Source: Candidatus Aminicenantota bacterium (lineage in GTDB: Bacteria; Acidobacteriota; Aminicenantia; UBA2199). Taken from it: 64,000 bases of DNA. Position numbers and translations under genes: made by a program. Position 1 is the stretch's first letter. Every line of letters starts with the position of its first letter. Location: assembly GCA_026393835.1 (NCBI GenBank), contig JAPKZK010000030.1:31956-95955 (forward strand), written 5' to 3'. Shown here piece by piece: positions 16,772 through 25,009 of this stretch. The notes under the pieces were generated by a model. It was not told the origin of the DNA. It made no database searches and saw only the letters and a list, made by a program, of their open reading frames with translations.

Positions 16772-18058
16772 ATGCGTATAAAAATGATTTACCCCAACGA
16801 TCCGGCGGTGAATATCATCCAGGTCCGACCCTTCTGGTACCCCTTGATATCGTACCCGGTACTGGCGGCTTATACACCGGATGAGCATGAAATCGAAATC
16901 ATCGACGAGGTATTCGAAACCGTCGATTACGATGAACCCGTGGACCTGGTGGCCCTGACCGCCATGACATATATGGCCCCCCGCGCCTATGAAATCGCGG
17001 ATGCCTTCCGGCAGCGCGGCGTTCCCGTGGTCATGGGGGGGATACATGTCTCTTCCCTGCCCCTGGAGGCGAACCGGCATGCGGATGCTGTGGTGGTCGG
17101 CGAGGCGGAACTAGTCTGGCAACAAGTCCTGGAGGATGTTAAAAACAATACCCTAAAACCCTATTACAAAGCGGATGCGCCATTGGATATGACCCAATAC
17201 CGCCGGCCCCGGTACGAATTACTGGAAAAATACTTTCAACCGGGTAAACAGTACCACCCCTACGGTTATAATTCGCTAAACGTGATGGAAATTTCACGGG
17301 GTTGTCCTTTTGACTGCGATTTTTGCGCCGTCACCGATTATTTCGGCGCCGATTATCGCAGCCGACCCGTGGAAGCCGTTAGCGAAGATATGCGTTATCT
17401 CAAACTTCGCTTTAAAGACCGCTTTATGAACTTCAACGACGATAACCTGTATGGGAACCGTCCCCATTTTATCCGGTTATTAAAAGGGATGCTCAAGCTC
17501 AACATCCAGTGGGCCGGTCAAATCAGCCTGAACGTCGGAAGGGACGACGAAGCGATGAAATTGATCGCCGACAGCGGGTGCCAGACCCTATTTGTCGGCC
17601 TGGAATCTCTTTCCGACGAAAGCTTGCAAAGCATCAACAAAAAAGTGAACCGCGTCCACGATTATCATTTCTTCGTGGAGCAGTGTATAAAATACAAAAT
17701 CCGGGTAGCCGTCTCTATTATTTTCGGCCTGGACGGGGATGATGAAAATTCCTTTAAAACAACCGTAGAATTTGTTAGTCGATACCCGGACGTGCTTACC
17801 CCATCGTATACCATATTAACGCCTTTTCCCGGGTCCCGTCTTTATGAGAGTATGCACGCCGAGAACCGCATCTTCGATCGCGATTGGCGGCATTATGACC
17901 TGGGGCATGTAGTGATCCAACCCAAACGGATGTCTCCGCAAACCTTAAAAGATGGACTCTTATGGGCCATGGAACAATTCGAACCTTACCGGATGAATAA
18001 AGACCAAGTGGGCCGGTTAAGAATGAAGACCTCTACATCAAAAATGCATAATTATTAA
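16772..18058 (+). CDS. B12-binding-fold radical SAM enzyme (paralogue 2)
   Basis: A 428-residue paralogue of the enzyme at 8464. The N-terminal B12-like domain carries VVMGGIHVSSLPLEA; the radical SAM cysteines are C178, C182 and C185 (RGCPFDCDFC). As in all six, NDDNLYGN and GLESLSDESLQ mark barrel strands, and the C-terminal third (MSPQTLKDGLLWAME) resembles DUF4070-like tails. It differs from paralogues 3-6 in a shorter N-terminus, and its D-C-D-F-C motif is closer to paralogue 1. It heads the block of radical SAM genes after the exporter. Substrate inferred to be the precursor peptide. Confidence 0.87.
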   Translation: MRIKMIYPNDPAVNIIQVRPFWYPLISYPVLAAYTPDEHEIEIIDEVFETVDYDEPVDLVALTAMTYMAPRAYEIADAFRQRGVPVVMGGIHVSSLPLEANRHADAVVVGEAELVWQQVLEDVKNNTLKPYYKADAPLDMTQYRRPRYELLEKYFQPGKQYHPYGYNSLNVMEISRGCPFDCDFCAVTDYFGADYRSRPVEAVSEDMRYLKLRFKDRFMNFNDDNLYGNRPHFIRLLKGMLKLNIQWAGQISLNVGRDDEAMKLIADSGCQTLFVGLESLSDESLQSINKKVNRVHDYHFFVEQCIKYKIRVAVSIIFGLDGDDENSFKTTVEFVSRYPDVLTPSYTILTPFPGSRLYESMHAENRIFDRDWRHYDLGHVVIQPKRMSPQTLKDGLLWAMEQFEPYRMNKDQVGRLRMKTSTSKMHNY

Positions 18059-18070
18059 TGAGGAATCGAA

Positions 18071-19336
18071 ATGAAAGTTAAATTTATATCGCCGTCGATG
18101 GTAAGAGAAGAAGGGGAGATGTTTGTCCACGAATTGTGGTACCCGTTATTGACTTTCCCAATATTGGCAGTCCATACCCCGGATGATGTCGAAGTGGAAA
18201 TCATCGATGAAGCCATCGAGGCCATTGATTTCGATGATCCGGTAGATCTAGTGGGAATCACCTCCATGACGCATTCAGCGCCCAGGGCCTACCAGGTGGC
18301 GGATGAATACCGGAAGCGGGGGATTAAGACCGTGATGGGCGGATTTCATGCGTCGGCCTTGCCGGAAGAAGCGCTGGAACATGTAGATACCGTAGTCATC
18401 GGCGAAGGAGAAGAAACCTGGCCGGTAGTCGTTGAGGACTTTAAAAAAAGACAATTAAAAACCCGTTACACCAGCCCGGGTCTTTTTGATATGACAAAAT
18501 ATAAAATCCCCAGGGTGGAATTGCTCACAAAGTATTTATCCCCCGTCGACCAATACAAACCCCCTTACTACCCGTCCCTGAATGTCATCGAAGTATCCAG
18601 GGGCTGCCCCAATCGCTGCAGCTTCTGCGCCGTTACCAATTTCCACGGCGCCAGGCATAGGTTTCGCCGCGTGGAAGATGTTTTAAACGAGATCCGTCAC
18701 CGGAAACTGCAAAACCGGATGCGCTTTTTTCCCTTTTGCGACGATAACCTCTACGGCAGTAAAACCTATTTCATCGAGTTGCTCAAAGGATTAAAAAAAC
18801 TGAATATTAATTGGTTCAGCCAGATAAGTATTAATGTCGCTCGGTCTCCCGATTTACTCCGGATGATGGAGGACAGCGGCTGCCAGACAGTCTGCTTCGG
18901 CATCGAGTCCATCAACCAGCAAAGCATCGACAGCGTCAATAAATTCACCAATAAAGTGGAGCAATACGATGAATTGTTCGAGCGGGTGAAAAAATACAAA
19001 ATCAACATCGCCTTTACCATGATACTGGGTTTGGATTACGACGACGAGACTATTTTCGAGAAAACCTATAACTGGCTTGAAAAACACCTGGATTCCATTA
19101 TACTGGTAAATCCCCATATCCTGACCCCTTATCCCGGGACCCCCCTGTACCGTCAACTTATAGAGGAAAACCGCATCATCGATCGCAACTGGAGTCACTA
19201 TGATCACCGGCAGGTGGTCTACCAACCCCGGTTAATGTCTCCCGAAACCTTACTTAACGGGTATCGCTGGCTGATGGGTAAAGTAAAAGCGGTCAACTAC
19301 AGCAACTGGCAAAAGAGATACCAACGCCAGGGTTAA
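18071..19336 (+). CDS. B12-binding-fold radical SAM enzyme (paralogue 3)
   Basis: A 421-residue paralogue with the cluster cysteines C179, C183 and C186 (RGCPNRCSFC) and the B12-like motif TVMGGFHASALPEE. The segment DMTKYKIPRVELL before the barrel is shared with paralogues 4-6 in near-identical form, showing recent tandem duplication. The gene begins 12 bases after paralogue 2. Which residue or bond it acts on cannot be read from the sequence. Confidence 0.87.
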   Translation: MKVKFISPSMVREEGEMFVHELWYPLLTFPILAVHTPDDVEVEIIDEAIEAIDFDDPVDLVGITSMTHSAPRAYQVADEYRKRGIKTVMGGFHASALPEEALEHVDTVVIGEGEETWPVVVEDFKKRQLKTRYTSPGLFDMTKYKIPRVELLTKYLSPVDQYKPPYYPSLNVIEVSRGCPNRCSFCAVTNFHGARHRFRRVEDVLNEIRHRKLQNRMRFFPFCDDNLYGSKTYFIELLKGLKKLNINWFSQISINVARSPDLLRMMEDSGCQTVCFGIESINQQSIDSVNKFTNKVEQYDELFERVKKYKINIAFTMILGLDYDDETIFEKTYNWLEKHLDSIILVNPHILTPYPGTPLYRQLIEENRIIDRNWSHYDHRQVVYQPRLMSPETLLNGYRWLMGKVKAVNYSNWQKRYQRQG

Positions 19337-19379
19337 GGGTTAAACGTTAAGGAGTACAAAGGAATCCCCAGGAGCTAAA

Positions 19380-20645
19380 ATGAAAGTCAAATTAATTTAT
19401 CCCTCGGTAGCAAAAGAATATAAAGAGGGGGAAGTTTTTTTCCCGGAATTATGGTTCCCGATATTAACCTTTCCTATCCTGGCGGCGTACACCCCGGGGG
19501 ATGTCGAATTAGAAATCATCGATGAGGCCATTGAAACTATCGATTTCGATGCCCCGGTCGACCTGGTGGGAATCACGGCCATGACCCATTCCGTATCCAG
19601 GGCCTATCAAATCGCCGCCGAATACAGGAAGCGCGGGGTAAAAACCGTCATGGGCGGATTCCATGTGACCGCTTTACCGGATGAAACCCAGGAACGTGTA
19701 GACGCCGTGGTCGTCGGCGAAGGAGAAGAAGTCTGGCCCCAGGTGATAGAGGATTTTAAAAAGGGGTGTTTAAAACCCCGTTACACCAGCCCGGGACTCT
19801 TTGACATGACAAAGTATAAACCAACCCGGTTGGATTTACTCTCCAGGTATTTAAAACCCCCGGACCAATACGAACCGCCCTATTACCCTTCATTGAATAT
19901 AATCGAAGTTTCCCGCGGCTGCCCTTTCAAATGCAGTTATTGCGCGGTTGCCAATTTTTATGGCACAAAGTACAGGTCGCGGCCGCTGGAAGACGTATTG
20001 GCCGAAATCCGCGCCCAAAAACTGCAAAGCCGCATGCGCTATGTTTCCTTCAGCGACGATAACCTGTACGGCAGCAAATCCTATTTCCGAGAACTCCTCA
20101 AAGGTCTAAAAAAACTCAACATGAAATGGTCCGCCCAGATGAGCCTGGATGTAGCCAAATCCCCGGAAATACTCCAAATGATGGTGGAAAGCGGGTGCCA
20201 GAGCGTCGGCTTCGGCATCGAATCGGTCAACCAGGAAAGCATCGACAGCGTCGCAAAATTCACCAACAAAGTAGACCAATACGACCGCTTGTTCGACGAA
20301 GTAAAAAAATATAATATCCGCATATTCTTCGGTATCATCGTGGGATTCGATTATGACGACGAGTCCATCTTCGAAAAAACCTACAACTGGATCAAAAAAC
20401 ATATCGATCACATCTTATACATTAATTTCCATATCCTGACGCCTTTTCCCGGCACCCCGGTCTACCATCGATTGTTAAAGGAAAATCGTATCTTCGATTT
20501 CAACTGGAGGCATTATGATACCCGGAATGTGGTCTTTACGCCGCGTTTAATGTCGGCCGAAACCTTATACAAAGGATATAAATGGTTGACGTCGGAATTG
20601 GTCGCCACTACCAACGACAATTGGAAAAAGTGGTATACCCTCTAA
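19380..20645 (+). CDS. B12-binding-fold radical SAM enzyme (paralogue 4)
   Basis: A 421-residue paralogue; cluster cysteines C181, C185 and C188 (RGCPFKCSYC), B12-like motif TVMGGFHVTALPDE. It is most like paralogues 3 and 5, for example in DQYEPPYYPSLN ahead of the cysteines. A good AGGAG-type site lies upstream of the ATG. It keeps the length and the main barrel motifs of the other copies, so it looks active and not decayed. Confidence 0.87.
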   Translation: MKVKLIYPSVAKEYKEGEVFFPELWFPILTFPILAAYTPGDVELEIIDEAIETIDFDAPVDLVGITAMTHSVSRAYQIAAEYRKRGVKTVMGGFHVTALPDETQERVDAVVVGEGEEVWPQVIEDFKKGCLKPRYTSPGLFDMTKYKPTRLDLLSRYLKPPDQYEPPYYPSLNIIEVSRGCPFKCSYCAVANFYGTKYRSRPLEDVLAEIRAQKLQSRMRYVSFSDDNLYGSKSYFRELLKGLKKLNMKWSAQMSLDVAKSPEILQMMVESGCQSVGFGIESVNQESIDSVAKFTNKVDQYDRLFDEVKKYNIRIFFGIIVGFDYDDESIFEKTYNWIKKHIDHILYINFHILTPFPGTPVYHRLLKENRIFDFNWRHYDTRNVVFTPRLMSAETLYKGYKWLTSELVATTNDNWKKWYTL

Positions 20646-20683
20646 AAAGATGAAATGAAAAAAGCACTGGAGGAACAGTTAAA

Positions 20684-21952
20684 ATGAAAATTAGATGCAT
20701 TCACCCGTCCAGGGTCGCCGATGCGGAAAGCAGGAAAGCGATCTACCCGAGAAATTTATGGTATCCGTCCCTGGCATTCCCGATCCTGGCGGTACATACC
20801 CCGGTAGACGTAGAAATGGAAATCATCGATGAAACCATCGAGGATTTGAATTTCGATGACCCCGTGGACCTGGTGGCTATCACCGCCATGACCCCTACCG
20901 TCGGGAGGGCCTATGAGATTGCCCACCGGTACCGGGAACGCGGCGTAAAAACCGTTATGGGGGGGTTCCATGCCTCGGCGCTGCCGGATGAAGCCGGCCG
21001 GCATGTCGACTGCGTCGCGGTCGGGGAAGGGGAATTGGTTTGGCCCCAAATTATCGAAGACTTTAAGAACGGGCAATTAAAACCCCGTTACACCGCGGGA
21101 AGTCTATTCGATATGACCCGGTACAAACCCCCCCGGGTGGAGTTGCTCTCCAAGTACTGGAAACCCGCCGACCAATATGAACCGCCGTATTACCCCTCTT
21201 TAAATGTCATCGAAGTTTCCCGCGGGTGTCCTTTCAAATGCAGTTTTTGCGCCGTTTCCAATTTCTACGGCGAGAAACACCGGTACCGCCCGGTGGAAGA
21301 TGTACTGGATGGCATACGCCGGCGAAAGTTAGAGAGCCGGGACCGGGTTATTTCTTTCAGCGACGACAACCTGTACGGCAATAAACCCTATTTTAAAAAA
21401 TTGCTCAGCGGTTTAAAGAAACTGAATATCACCTGGACCTCCATGATCAGTATCAATGTGGCCCATTCACCGGAAATTCTTCAAATGATGGCAGACAGCG
21501 GCTGCCAGGCCATCGGCCTGGGAATCGAATCCCTCGACCAGGAATGCTTAAAAAGTGTAAATAAATCCAACAATAAAGTAGAAGATTACGACCGGTTGTT
21601 TAAGCTGATCGATGCTCACCATATAAAAATTTATTTAGCCATGATGGTGGGATTCGACCATGATGACGAAACGGTATTCGAGAAAATCCATGATTGGCTT
21701 AAAAACCGGATGGAATACATCGTATATTGCAATTGCCATATATTGACGCCCTTTCCTGGGACCATTTTGCACCGGCAAGTTTCAAAGGAAAATCGCATCA
21801 CCGATTTCGATTGGGATCATTATGACTGCCGGCATGTGGTCTACGAACCCAGGCAAATGTCTGCGGACACCCTGCTAAAAGGCTTTGTTTGGCTGCGCAG
21901 CAACCTGGAAGCCATGAGCATCGAAAGATGGAAGGAATTGCATCTCAAATAA
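20684..21952 (+). CDS. B12-binding-fold radical SAM enzyme (paralogue 5)
   Basis: A 422-residue paralogue; cluster cysteines C182, C186 and C189 (RGCPFKCSFC), B12-like motif TVMGGFHASALPDE. It has an extra cysteine near residue 110 (GRHVDCVAVGEGE) where the others have alanine or threonine. A GGAGGAA site precedes the ATG. It is the last of four consecutive radical SAM genes before the two accessory genes. Confidence 0.87.
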   Translation: MKIRCIHPSRVADAESRKAIYPRNLWYPSLAFPILAVHTPVDVEMEIIDETIEDLNFDDPVDLVAITAMTPTVGRAYEIAHRYRERGVKTVMGGFHASALPDEAGRHVDCVAVGEGELVWPQIIEDFKNGQLKPRYTAGSLFDMTRYKPPRVELLSKYWKPADQYEPPYYPSLNVIEVSRGCPFKCSFCAVSNFYGEKHRYRPVEDVLDGIRRRKLESRDRVISFSDDNLYGNKPYFKKLLSGLKKLNITWTSMISINVAHSPEILQMMADSGCQAIGLGIESLDQECLKSVNKSNNKVEDYDRLFKLIDAHHIKIYLAMMVGFDHDDETVFEKIHDWLKNRMEYIVYCNCHILTPFPGTILHRQVSKENRITDFDWDHYDCRHVVYEPRQMSADTLLKGFVWLRSNLEAMSIERWKELHLK

Positions 21953-21970
21953 CCTAAAAAAGGAGGAATA

Positions 21971-22717
21971 ATGAAAAAGACGTTTTTATTACTAATCACA
22001 ATCATGGTTTTATTTTCTTTGTCCGGGTTTTCTTTTCTCCAGGCGGAGATATACATCAAAACCGATAGCCATACCGATGCCTTTGAAATGATGGGGAAAA
22101 AGAATCCCGCCAAAGATGAATCCAGCGAACAGTGGATAGGCGACGCCAGGATGGCGTTCACAGGCAAAGGGCAAACCACTGTTATCGACCTGGGGGAAAA
22201 AACGGTATATTTGATCTACCATCAGGATAAAGCCTATGTAGAAGCCCCACTCCCCCTGGACATGAAAAAATTGATGCCCGAGGAAATGCTCGCCATGTTA
22301 TCGATGTGGAAAATCAAAGCCAACGTCGCGCCCAACGGCGAAACCCAAAAGATCGGCCAATGGAATTGCACCGGCTATAATATGGATATCAACATGGGCA
22401 TGTTGAATATAAAAATAAAAACCTGGGCCACCCCCGAGGTCCCATTCGACTGGAAAAGCTTTACGGAAAAAATGTATCCCACCCTACTCCAGGCAGTAAT
22501 GGGGCAAGGTATGGATGAAGAGACATTAAATCAATACAAAAAAATTGACGGTTACCAGGTGGCAACATCGGTAACCGTAAATTTCTTGGAACAGGAAATT
22601 AAAACCGCCAGCCAGATAGTAGAGATATCCGATAAGCCGGCGCCCCCCGGGATATTTTCTGTCCCGGCCGGTTACAAAAAACTGGAAAAATTAGTCATGA
22701 GCAAATGGGGGATATAA
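21971..22717 (+). CDS. Exported DUF4412-like protein
   Basis: A 248-residue protein with a clear signal peptide (MKKTFLLLITIMVLFSLSGF, cleavage near residue 26). The rest is a beta-rich domain resembling DUF4412: IKTDSHTDAFEMMGK, MAFTGKGQTTVIDLGEKTVYLIYHQDKAYVE and a repeated GMDEETLNQYKKIDGYQV theme. Such proteins are periplasmic or envelope-associated with no assigned reaction. An AGGAGG site precedes the ATG. Its place between radical SAM genes suggests a part in handling or tolerating the peptide product, which is inference. Confidence 0.65.
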   Translation: MKKTFLLLITIMVLFSLSGFSFLQAEIYIKTDSHTDAFEMMGKKNPAKDESSEQWIGDARMAFTGKGQTTVIDLGEKTVYLIYHQDKAYVEAPLPLDMKKLMPEEMLAMLSMWKIKANVAPNGETQKIGQWNCTGYNMDINMGMLNIKIKTWATPEVPFDWKSFTEKMYPTLLQAVMGQGMDEETLNQYKKIDGYQVATSVTVNFLEQEIKTASQIVEISDKPAPPGIFSVPAGYKKLEKLVMSKWGI

Positions 22718-22718
22718 A

Positions 22719-23705
22719 TTGAAGAAAAAAAGCCGGTTTAGCCTCCCGGTCCTTCTGCCCCTGCTCCTGGTCGGGCTGTTTAATCTCAACTCCTGCTCCC
22801 TTTCGCGGAATGGCGTTACGGACCGGGTCAATCCGTATCCCGCCCGGGGAAAAACGACAGCCGGTAAGTTATTTGTCTGGGAAATTAACCTGGGTAAAAA
22901 GAAAAGTTATATCCTGGGTTCCCTGCATTTTTTTAAAAAAGAAAGCTATCCCCTGGCCGAAACCATTGAAAAAGCATATTCTCAATCCGACGTGCTGATA
23001 GTGGAAACCCTCGTGGAGCCTACGAAACGGGTTTCTATTACCCTGGCTAAAGGAATATACCCAGCCGATGATCCCCGGACCCTGGAAAACCAGGTGAACC
23101 CGGCAACTTATCGATCGGTGCAAGAGAGACTCCAAAAAAGCCATATGGATATTCGATTATTCGCTAAATTCAAACCCTGGTACCTGGCCCAAACCCTTGC
23201 CATCATGAATATAATGAAAGCAGGGTTTCACCCCGGCAGCGGCATCGATGTCTATTTCCTGGAGAAGGCAAAAGAGAAAAAGGAAATCCTGGCCCTGGAA
23301 AAACTGGAAGAGCAAATCGATTTTTACGACCGGTTCCCCCCCCGGGTAAACGAAGCATATCTACTCGCCAATCTGCAAACGTCATCCGGCAGCGGCCTGG
23401 AAAACCTCGAGATGGAACACCTAACGGCAGCCTGGTCCGCCGGAGATACGCGGGCAGTGGAACGGCTGCTCCTCCGGGAAATCCAAAAGAAACCATACCT
23501 GGAGATACTCTACGAAAAACTTATCTATGAACGAAACCGCAATATGACCGAACGAATCGCCGGCCATTTAAATACCCCCGGTAAACGTTTCTTTTTCGTA
23601 GTGGGCGCCTACCACCTGGTAGGAAAGCGCGGAATCCTTCGACTACTCAAGGAGAAAGGTTTCCAGCTTAACCAACTATATGAGATAAAGGAAAGTCGAA
23701 TATGA
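22719..23705 (+). CDS. TraB/GumN-family predicted protease, lipoprotein
   Basis: A 328-residue protein with a TTG start one base after the previous stop. The N-terminus is a lipoprotein signal with a lipobox-like LNSC. Two conserved TraB/GumN (Tiki-like) motifs are present: ILGSLHFFKKE near residue 66 and FFFVVGAYHLVGKRG near 290, whose histidines and glutamate are the proposed metal site. TraB family members include the enterococcal pheromone-shutdown protein, so a peptide-degrading, immunity or maturation role in this cluster is plausible but inferred. It overlaps the next radical SAM gene by 4 bases. Confidence 0.82.
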   Translation: MKKKSRFSLPVLLPLLLVGLFNLNSCSLSRNGVTDRVNPYPARGKTTAGKLFVWEINLGKKKSYILGSLHFFKKESYPLAETIEKAYSQSDVLIVETLVEPTKRVSITLAKGIYPADDPRTLENQVNPATYRSVQERLQKSHMDIRLFAKFKPWYLAQTLAIMNIMKAGFHPGSGIDVYFLEKAKEKKEILALEKLEEQIDFYDRFPPRVNEAYLLANLQTSSGSGLENLEMEHLTAAWSAGDTRAVERLLLREIQKKPYLEILYEKLIYERNRNMTERIAGHLNTPGKRFFFVVGAYHLVGKRGILRLLKEKGFQLNQLYEIKESRI

Positions 23706-24961
23706 AAGTGAAACTAATCTATCCCAGGGTGATCAAAGGAGATACCGACGTTTATTTGCCTTACCTGTGGTTCCCGTTGATCACCTTTCCCATACTGGCC
23801 GCCTATACCCCCCCGGATGTGGAAGTAGAAATTATCGACGAGGTCATCGAAGACATCGATTTCGATGACCCGGTGGATTTGGTGGGACTAACCGCCATGA
23901 CCTATTCGGTCCATAGAGCTTATGAAATTGCAGGGGAGTACAGGAAACGCGGCGTTAAAGTCGTGATGGGGGGGTTCCATGCCACAGCCCAACCGGCGGA
24001 AGTCAAAGAATATGTGGACGCCGTGGTCACCGGCGAGGGAGAAGAAACCTGGCCCAGGGTGATCGAAGACTTTAAAAAAGGCGCATTAAAACCCTATTAC
24101 GCCAGCGAGACATATTTCGACATGGCCAGGTATAAGACCCCACGATTGGAATTACTCTCCAGGTACTGCCCGCCCTATGAGAAGTATACGCCCCCCTTTT
24201 ATCCCACCTTGAATATCGTGGAGATGTCGCGGGGATGTCCCTTTGAGTGTGATTTTTGCGCCGTCACCAATTTCCACGGTAAGAAATACCGGTTCCGGCC
24301 CGTAGCAGACGTGTTAAATGAAATCCGTTACCGGAAATTACAAAGCCGGCAGCGCCACATCAGCATCAACGATGATAATGTTTTCGGCAGCAAAACCTAT
24401 TTCCGGGAGTTACTCCAGGGATTAAAAAAATTGAATATTACCTGGGGAGCGCAAATGAGCATCAACGTGGCCAAAGACCCGGAAATGCTCGATTTACTGG
24501 TAGACAGCGGCTGCCAGAGCATCGGCTTCGGCCTCGAAACTCTTTCCCAGCAAAGCCTGGACAGCGTCCACAAGGTCACCAACAAAGTCGCCGAATACGA
24601 TGAAATATTCCAGCGGGTCAGGAATTATAAACTCAGGATTTTCCTGGGCATGATGGTAGGCCTCGATTACGATGACGAGTCCATCTTCGAAAAAACCCTC
24701 GCCTGGCTCAAAACTCAACTGGACGTAGTCATCTTTGCCAATATCCACATCATTACCCCCTTCCCGGGAACCGCACTGCACCAGCGGTTAATGAAAGAAA
24801 ATCGCCTCATCGATTTCGATTGGAAAAACTACGACACCCGGCACGTCGTGTTCAAACCCCGCTTAATGTCGGAAGAGACCCTATACCAAGGTTTTAAATG
24901 GCTCCTGGACAATATGCGCGAGGTAAACCTGGAAAACTGGAAACAATGGTACATTAAATAA
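23702..24961 (+). CDS. B12-binding-fold radical SAM enzyme (paralogue 6)
   Basis: A 419-residue paralogue; cluster cysteines C179, C183 and C186 (RGCPFECDFC), B12-like motif VVMGGFHATAQPAE. The usual glutamate after LP is replaced by an AQPAE sequence, and DDNVFGS replaces DDNLYGS, so it is the most divergent of the tandem copies 3-6. Translation is coupled to the TraB gene through a 4-base overlap, which ties that protein firmly to the cluster. Confidence 0.87.
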   Translation: MKVKLIYPRVIKGDTDVYLPYLWFPLITFPILAAYTPPDVEVEIIDEVIEDIDFDDPVDLVGLTAMTYSVHRAYEIAGEYRKRGVKVVMGGFHATAQPAEVKEYVDAVVTGEGEETWPRVIEDFKKGALKPYYASETYFDMARYKTPRLELLSRYCPPYEKYTPPFYPTLNIVEMSRGCPFECDFCAVTNFHGKKYRFRPVADVLNEIRYRKLQSRQRHISINDDNVFGSKTYFRELLQGLKKLNITWGAQMSINVAKDPEMLDLLVDSGCQSIGFGLETLSQQSLDSVHKVTNKVAEYDEIFQRVRNYKLRIFLGMMVGLDYDDESIFEKTLAWLKTQLDVVIFANIHIITPFPGTALHQRLMKENRLIDFDWKNYDTRHVVFKPRLMSEETLYQGFKWLLDNMREVNLENWKQWYIK

Positions 24962-25009
24962 TATGTTCATTCATTCTCATTATACAAGTAATAAAGGAGG
25001 CCATTAGCC

